From: Salinicoccus sp. RF5
Lineage (GTDB): Bacteria > Bacillota > Bacilli > Staphylococcales > Salinicoccaceae
Direction: 5' to 3'
Assembly (NCBI RefSeq): GCF_020786625.1
Contig: NZ_JAJGRC010000002.1
Location: 62,001 to 126,000 of the forward strand
DNA length: 64,000 nt
The translations under genes and the position numbers were made by a program. The notes beneath the pieces were generated by a model that was given only the letters and a program-made list of their open reading frames with translations, had not been told where the DNA came from and did no database searches. Below are positions 58,934 through 64,000 of this stretch, piece by piece. Each line of letters opens with the position of its first letter. Positions within the stretch are counted from its first letter, which is position 1.

Positions 58934-60337
58934 ATGAAGGAAAAACGGGATCCGACACTCTTTGAGGCATTATCGACGATTATTGTTCTCGCAATCATCA
59001 TTGGAATCGGTTTTGGAGTGATGGGGCTTGCCATCCAGCCACTGCTTCTGCTTGCAGCCGCATATGCAGGATTCATCGCCTGGAGGGTCGGCCTGAGCTG
59101 GCGGGAAATGGAGGAGGGGGTGGCCGATCTGCTCAAGACGGTCATGCCCGCACTCTACATACTCCTTGCTGTGGGCATCATCATCGGGACGTGGATCTAC
59201 TCCGGGACCGTCCCATACCTGATCTATTGGGGGCTGCAGATCATTGATCCGACCTACTTCCTTGTCAGTGCCTTCCTTCTGACAGCCATCGTATCGGTTG
59301 CGACAGGCACTGCATGGGGCTCGGTCGGTACGGCGGGCATCGCCCTGATTGCGATTGCGATGGAGCTCGACATCAATGTCGGTATGGCGGCGGGTGCCAT
59401 CATTTCCGGCGGTGTATTCGGTGATAAGATGTCACCTCTGTCAGATACGACGAATCTCGCGGCGCTGGTCAATCGTGTGAATATATATGATCATATCAGG
59501 CATATGATGTGGACGACATTCCCGGCTTCCATCATCGGCCTCATCGTATGGTTCATTGTGGGGCTGCAGATTGATGCCGGTTCGGCCGATGCACCGAATG
59601 TCCAGGAGCTGCTGAGCCAGCTTGATAGGGCATTCAATTTCAGCCTGGTCATGCTGCTGCCGATTCTGGTGATCGTCATCGGGGCATTCAAAAAGTACCC
59701 GATAGTGCCGATGATGCTGCTTTCAAGCATCGTGGCCCTCTTCATCGGGTTTCTGGTGAATGGATTCGGATTCGCCCATGGTTTCACATCAATGGTCGAT
59801 GGATTCAATTTTGAGATGGTTTCCCACATCCTCCCGGAACCGAATGAAAATATGCAGTCCCTCCTCGACAGGGGCGGGATCATGAGCATGACGACCATCA
59901 TCGTCACCATCCTTTGCGGCTATGCGTTTGCTGGCATGATTGAAGCAAGCGGATGTCTGAAAGTCATTCTGGAAGCGATATTCAGCATCATAAAATCGAT
60001 GGCCCACCTGATTTCAGCCACAGTACTTGCAAGTCTGGTCATGGTATTCACGGCCGGTGTGGCTTCAGTGGTCATTATTGTCGTCGGCACATTGATGAAG
60101 GATGCATTCGACGAATTCGGTCTGGAACGCAAGAACCTTTCCCGCACACTTGAAGATGCCGGTACCATGGTGCTGCCCTTCATTCCATGGGGCACCTCGG
60201 GCATCTACTATACGACATTGCTCGATGTCTCCATCTCTGAATTTCTGATCTGGGCGATTCCGTGCTATCTTTGTGTGGTCTTTGCCCTCATCTATGGATG
60301 GACCGGCTTCGGCATTGCGAAGAAATCCCACACCTGA
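58934..60337 (+). CDS. nhaC: Na+/H+ antiporter NhaC family
   Basis: 467 residues with about eleven membrane segments. Family motifs include VSVATGTAWGSVGTAGIALI, GGVFGDKMSPLSDTTNLAA and FIPWGTSGIYYTTLL. NhaC antiporters export sodium in exchange for protons, fitting a salt-tolerant lifestyle. Exchange of organic acids by relatives (malate/lactate type) is possible. It starts 17 bases after the S9 peptidase and may share its transcript. Confidence 0.9.
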   Translation: MKEKRDPTLFEALSTIIVLAIIIGIGFGVMGLAIQPLLLLAAAYAGFIAWRVGLSWREMEEGVADLLKTVMPALYILLAVGIIIGTWIYSGTVPYLIYWGLQIIDPTYFLVSAFLLTAIVSVATGTAWGSVGTAGIALIAIAMELDINVGMAAGAIISGGVFGDKMSPLSDTTNLAALVNRVNIYDHIRHMMWTTFPASIIGLIVWFIVGLQIDAGSADAPNVQELLSQLDRAFNFSLVMLLPILVIVIGAFKKYPIVPMMLLSSIVALFIGFLVNGFGFAHGFTSMVDGFNFEMVSHILPEPNENMQSLLDRGGIMSMTTIIVTILCGYAFAGMIEASGCLKVILEAIFSIIKSMAHLISATVLASLVMVFTAGVASVVIIVVGTLMKDAFDEFGLERKNLSRTLEDAGTMVLPFIPWGTSGIYYTTLLDVSISEFLIWAIPCYLCVVFALIYGWTGFGIAKKSHT

Positions 60338-60467
60338 TGCCTCTCCGGTATCATGAAATTTCCCGGGAAATCTTCTTGGAAATACCCCTCTTTCCATCGC
60401 CCTGCTTAACGCTCGCGCAAAGAGGGAAAATGAAACGGAAGCAACTTTTATGGACGAGGTGAGTGGA

Positions 60468-61025
60468 ATGACGGAAAAGGAAAAGATGCTGCGTGGAGAA
60501 TATTATGACCCGCAGGATGCAACACTTGTACACTTGAGGGAGAATGCACAGAATCTGATGAACCAGTATAACCATCCGCATGGCGAAGACAAGGGACGGC
60601 TGCTGGACATGCTGTTCGGCTATCACGCAGAGGGGCTGAGCATCCGCGCGCCTTTCTACTGCGATTATGGCATCAACATCAAAGTTGGACGGAACTTCTA
60701 TGCAAACTACAACTGCGTCTTTCTCGATGTTGCAAGGATTACAATCGGTGATGATGTATTTTTTGGGCCGAATGTGTCGGTCATTACAGTCAACCATCCC
60801 ATCGATCCTGTAAAAAGGCGGCAGGGACTGGAATATGCCGAAGAGATAAGGATTGGTGACAATGTCTGGATCGGCGCTGATGTCACGGTCAATCCGGGAG
60901 TCACGATCGGCGATAATGCCGTCATCGGATCCGGGGCGGTCGTCGTCAAGGACGTGCCGGCAAATGTGGTCGCCGCGGGCAACCCGTGCAAGGTAATCCG
61001 GACGATTGAACCCGGAAGAGAATGA
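60468..61025 (+). CDS. maa: Maltose/galactoside O-acetyltransferase family protein
   Basis: 185 residues from the ATG at 60468 (GAGGTGAGTGG upstream). The N-terminal Maa domain (KMLRGEYYDPQDATLVHLRE) and the left-handed beta-helix hexapeptide repeats (ITIGDDVFFGPNVSVITVNHPID, IRIGDNVWIGADVTVNPGVTIGDNAVIGSGAVV) are present. The catalytic histidine is in VNHPID. It transfers acetyl from CoA to sugars; the exact acceptor is unknown. Confidence 0.9.
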   Translation: MTEKEKMLRGEYYDPQDATLVHLRENAQNLMNQYNHPHGEDKGRLLDMLFGYHAEGLSIRAPFYCDYGINIKVGRNFYANYNCVFLDVARITIGDDVFFGPNVSVITVNHPIDPVKRRQGLEYAEEIRIGDNVWIGADVTVNPGVTIGDNAVIGSGAVVVKDVPANVVAAGNPCKVIRTIEPGRE

Positions 61026-61032
61026 TGGAAGC

Positions 61033-61072
61033 AAAAAGGATGTGGCCTCCCGAAGGGTGCCACATCCTTTTT
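61033..61072. terminator. Bidirectional terminator between maa and the membrane protein
   Basis: A 14-bp perfect stem AAAAAGGATGTGGC/GCCACATCCTTTTT with a 12-base loop serves both convergent genes. Confidence 0.92.
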
Positions 61073-61682
61073 ATGTTGAAGTGCCGAGATTCCAGATCAA
61101 TATGAGGTCGACGGCATTCCACAGGCGCAGCATGATGAAAGTGATCAGATGGATGCCGATGATATATAGTATGATGGGCCAGAAAGTGTCGATGGGCCTG
61201 TGTCGGATGGCCAGATAAAAAAGATAGCCGGGATACAGGTTCAAAAGAGTGAAAATGATGACGAGTGAAATCCCGAAGACGATGAGCAGCGGTGATTCAG
61301 TGATGCCGAAGATTGAGTCGAACCCCCAGATTAGGAGGAACATCAGTATGGTCAGTATAAAGACGCCTGTTGTGAATATGAGGTAATAGGATAGAAGTAC
61401 TGGTACTTGGACGAATGACTTTCTGAACCACCCGATCATGAGATAGAGGAAGAACAGGTTGGCCATAGCATACAGGGTGAGGACTCCCAGGCGGAGCAGA
61501 AGGATTTCAAAGAGCAGGACACCAGGTATCGTCTCCTGTGAGAAGAGTTCCACGCCGAGCAGGTAGCCGAAGATGCCGCTGATGATTGTATAGAGCAATA
61601 GGAGGGAGACGGTGATGTGGGGCTGGATGCAGAATGTGGGATTGAACTCCTTATGGAGCTGCTTGATGGATGATAGTGACAT
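61071..61682 (-). CDS. Hypothetical multi-pass membrane protein
   Basis: 203 residues from the ATG at 61682, which has GGAGG eight bases upstream; longer starts exist. About five long hydrophobic segments are visible, rich in Leu and Ile. The repeated pattern resembles Yip1-type membrane proteins, but no signature can be pinned down. It stands alone between two plus-strand genes with its own terminator. Function unknown. Confidence 0.7.
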   Translation of the reverse strand: MSLSSIKQLHKEFNPTFCIQPHITVSLLLLYTIISGIFGYLLGVELFSQETIPGVLLFEILLLRLGVLTLYAMANLFFLYLMIGWFRKSFVQVPVLLSYYLIFTTGVFILTILMFLLIWGFDSIFGITESPLLIVFGISLVIIFTLLNLYPGYLFYLAIRHRPIDTFWPIILYIIGIHLITFIMLRLWNAVDLILIWNLGTST

Positions 61683-61797
61683 GAACCAGGCCTCCATTTT
61701 TCGATACTGTAATGGTAGCATAAGTGGCATGGAATTTATATTCACTCAACCTGTGGTATATTGGAAATGATGAAATGAATGAGAAAGGATGTTGGAG

Positions 61798-62898
61798 ATG
61801 ACACAGAAATACAAAGAGAGAGTGGAAAAACTTACATCAATGCTTGATTTGGACATGGTGGTCATTACAGAACCGACGAACGTCTTCTATTTCACAGGCT
61901 GCCATATCGAACCCCATGAGAGGGTGCTCGCCCTGCTGATCAACGTAAAGACGAATGATACGGCTCTGATGTTCCCGGCACTTGATCAGGAAGTCGTCAA
62001 TGATACGGCGACCGTCGACAACCATCTACCGTATAATGATGGGGAAGACGCATTCAGGCTGATCTTCGAACATGCGATCGACGCGGAGTCACTGGGTATC
62101 GAAGGCGGACATGTGACATACAACCGCTATCAGAGGCTCCTTGAAAACTATACAGCCGATCAGATACACTCCGTAGAGGCTCAAATAAACCAGCTGCGCG
62201 GAAAGAAGGATGACGACGACAGGGAGAAGCTCCAGGAAGCGGTGGACATTACAGAAAAGGCCCTGGCCGACCTGGTGAATGAACCGGTGTCCGGCAAGAC
62301 GGAGAAGGAAATCGCAGAATTTTTGTTGGCACGGGTAAAGGCGCATGGTGCAGTGGATGTATCATTCGGACCACTCGTGCTGACGGGGGAGAATTCCGCA
62401 CTGCCGCATGGCACATCCGGGGAGACTACCGTCGAACCAGGACACTTCCTGCTCATCGACTTCGGTGTGGTGACGAAGGACCGCTATGTATCGGACATGA
62501 CACGCACGTTCATCATTGGCGAGCCGACCGAGGAGCAGACGGCCATCTACAACTCCGTACTGAGGGCAAACGAAGCCGGCATCCGCCAGGCTCAGGTCGG
62601 TGCCCCGATGAATACGCTCGATGACGCGGCACGCGATGAAATAAAGGCCGACGGCTACGGGGAGTACTTCACACACCGCATCGGGCATGGCCTGGGTCTC
62701 GGACTGCACGAAGCGCCATCACTTGATGCACAGAATACGGATAAGCTTGAAAAGGGGCATGTCATCACTGTGGAGCCAGGGGTCTACAAGGCTGGATTTG
62801 GCGGCGTGCGTATAGAGGACATGCTGTATATCGATGACACACCGTACATCTTCACAAAATTTCCGAAAGACATCGGCAGCATTACACTTGAAGCATAG
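61798..62898 (+). CDS. pepQ: Xaa-Pro peptidase, M24 family
   Basis: 366 residues from the ATG at 61798; an ATG at 61789 overlaps the ribosome site. The pita-bread domain ligands are seen as LIDFGVV and YVSDMTRTF (two Asp), HRIGHGLGLGLHE (His), VEPGVY (Glu) and RIEDM (Glu). An N-terminal creatinase-like domain (about 1-125) precedes it. It cleaves peptides before or after proline. Aminopeptidase P versus prolidase cannot be separated by eye. Confidence 0.9.
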   Translation: MTQKYKERVEKLTSMLDLDMVVITEPTNVFYFTGCHIEPHERVLALLINVKTNDTALMFPALDQEVVNDTATVDNHLPYNDGEDAFRLIFEHAIDAESLGIEGGHVTYNRYQRLLENYTADQIHSVEAQINQLRGKKDDDDREKLQEAVDITEKALADLVNEPVSGKTEKEIAEFLLARVKAHGAVDVSFGPLVLTGENSALPHGTSGETTVEPGHFLLIDFGVVTKDRYVSDMTRTFIIGEPTEEQTAIYNSVLRANEAGIRQAQVGAPMNTLDDAARDEIKADGYGEYFTHRIGHGLGLGLHEAPSLDAQNTDKLEKGHVITVEPGVYKAGFGGVRIEDMLYIDDTPYIFTKFPKDIGSITLEA

Positions 62899-62903
62899 AG
62901 AAG

Positions 62904-62932
62904 ACCCGTTTGGCTCAGCCAAACGGGTTTTT
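62904..62932. terminator. Terminator between pepQ and the EamA gene
   Basis: ACCCGTTTGGC/GCCAAACGGGT with loop TCA, then TTTT. It is usable on both strands. Confidence 0.9.
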
Positions 62933-63818
62933 AAGTGTGCATATCCATCTGCCGCGGACGCTTCCTCGACTGGAGCGCCAGGATGGCGAGTCCCATCAGG
63001 AGCATGAGGAGGCCGACCCAGGACCAGAGCGCAAGCACTTCCCCGACAAACAGCACCCCGAGCAGGGAGGCGGTCAATGGCTCGGCGAGTGCGAGTGTGA
63101 CGGCGGAAGAGGACTTTACATATTTCAGGCCATAGGCGAACAGGAAATAGGCGAGCCCCGTGCCGAACAGGCCGATGTAGAGGGCCACGGAGATGCCGCT
63201 TGGGGTTATCATCCAAGACTGGTCATTGAGCATCAGGAATGGCGTGAGCATCAGTGCGCTGATCGTAAAGACGATGGCGGCAGTGGCGATTGGATGATGG
63301 TTCTGCACAAGCCTGGAGTTCATTATCGTATAGCTGGCGAAGGATATGCCCGCTCCAAGACCGGAAAGGATGCCGAGTGGATCGACGGTGATCGATCCCG
63401 TGTTGAACATCAGGATGGCACATCCTGTGATGGCAAGGGTGGTGGAAACCCACCATACACGACCGGGACGGACTTTGAAGAACAGCCATTCGATCAGCCC
63501 TGAGAACACGGGCGCGCTGCCGATTGAGGCGACCGTACCGACTGCGACACCGGTGAGTGTGACTGCATTGAAGAAGAAGGGCTGGAAGAGTGCCATGGCA
63601 AGTCCGGCGGTGAGCACGATTTTTACAGGCCATCCCCTGAAGGTCAGCTGCCCGAGCAGCCGGGCGATGATGAGGAGGACGAGGCTGCCGATGATCAGAC
63701 GCATGGCTCCGATCGATATGCTGTCGACGCCTTGCGGCAGGTATATCTTCGCTGTACCTACAGTCCCCCATAGTATTGCGGCGATGAGAATGATTACAGG
63801 GGCGAGACTGGCTTTCAT
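62931..63818 (-). CDS. EamA/DMT family transporter
   Basis: 295 residues with ten membrane segments in two repeated EamA domains. Landmarks are ILWGTVGTAKIYLP and GAGISFASYTIMNSR, with the family ending near TLALAEPLTASLLGVLFVGE. Such carriers export amino acids or metabolites; the substrate is unknown. GGAGGGAG precedes the ATG. It is divergent from the ZIP gene at the window end. Confidence 0.9.
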   Translation of the reverse strand: MKASLAPVIILIAAILWGTVGTAKIYLPQGVDSISIGAMRLIIGSLVLLIIARLLGQLTFRGWPVKIVLTAGLAMALFQPFFFNAVTLTGVAVGTVASIGSAPVFSGLIEWLFFKVRPGRVWWVSTTLAITGCAILMFNTGSITVDPLGILSGLGAGISFASYTIMNSRLVQNHHPIATAAIVFTISALMLTPFLMLNDQSWMITPSGISVALYIGLFGTGLAYFLFAYGLKYVKSSSAVTLALAEPLTASLLGVLFVGEVLALWSWVGLLMLLMGLAILALQSRKRPRQMDMHT

Positions 63819-63952
63819 TATGCTCCCTCCGTTTCAGCAGTTGGTCGATGTGGTATTGAGTGAACATGGAATGAATCATATTATAGATACTATACGCCAT
63901 AATGGAGTATGATTTCCATAAGAACATCCGGATAATTGAAAGGAAAAGAAAA

Positions 63953-64000
63953 ATGATAGATACATTTATGGGGTTCGACCCGTGGCTGCAGGCACTCTTA
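63953..64000 (+). CDS. ZIP family metal transporter, N-terminal fragment
   Basis: Sixteen codons from the ATG at 63953 (AAAGGAAAAG upstream) to the window edge read MIDTFMGFDPWLQALL. This resembles the beginning of GufA/ZupT-type ZIP transporters (FxGLDPxLQAL), which take up zinc, manganese or iron. The fragment is too short to confirm. Confidence 0.6.
   Translation, partial: MIDTFMGFDPWLQALL

Overview
This window comes from a low-G+C Gram-positive bacterium of the Staphylococcaceae. A halotolerant genus such as Salinicoccus or Jeotgalicoccus seems more likely than Staphylococcus itself. That placement rests on gene order and protein family membership, not on a database search. The order clpC-radA-yacL-(ispD-ispF)-gltX-cysE-cysS-mrnC-rlmB-rae1-sigH-rpmG-secE-nusG-rplK-rplA-rplJ-rplL-rsmC-rpoB-rpoC-rpsL-rpsG-fusA-tuf is the classic Bacillales/Staphylococcaceae core block. 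The genes after tuf (amidohydrolase, kbl, tdh, HAD, tadA, folE2, bshB2, ung, hemQ, pta, lipL, ywfO, argS) also follow the staphylococcal neighbourhood. Base composition looks close to half G+C, which is high for Staphylococcus. Many proteins are rich in Asp and Glu.

Layout. 1-9292: end of clpC, DNA repair (radA), two MEP-pathway isoprenoid genes, tRNA charging, a cysteine T-box controlling cysE-cysS, and RNA maturation genes. 9300-13400: sigH, secE, nusG and the L11-L1 and L10-L12 ribosomal operons with their leaders. 13400-26200: rsmC, RNA polymerase beta and beta', S12, S7, EF-G and EF-Tu. 26200-29750 (minus strand): three tandem M20 amidohydrolases. 29860-34190: threonine breakdown (kbl, tdh), two HAD phosphatases and tadA. 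34297-37030: an MFS exporter divergent from an XRE regulator across two 17-bp palindromes. 37150-39650: a pair of CNNM/CBS membrane proteins of a type I associate with Actinobacteria, preceded by a short coupled leader ORF. 39760-42600 (minus): folE2, bshB2, yojF, pdxK. 42700-46140: ung and a GntR-ABC-permease operon. 46200-49060: a 31-residue small ORF, hemQ, pta and lipL. 49180-54970: ywfO, ywhD, mgtE, ywiB, argS. 55030-64000: an ABC importer half-system, an S9 peptidase, NhaC, an acetyltransferase, PepQ, an EamA transporter and the start of a ZIP transporter.

The first 26 kb is expression machinery, with regulation visible at nearly every operon boundary: T-box, L10 leader, terminators inside leaders, and consensus promoters. 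The remainder is metabolism and transport in short operons separated by strong, often bidirectional, terminators. There are no rRNA or tRNA genes, insertion sequences or CRISPR arrays. No wholly new multi-gene system is visible. The most notable local features are the amidohydrolase triplication, the palindrome-controlled MFS/XRE pair, the probably transferred CNNM pair with its leader ORF, inverted repeats that could hide the ribosome binding sites of sigH and mgtE, and an unassigned 31-residue cationic small protein.
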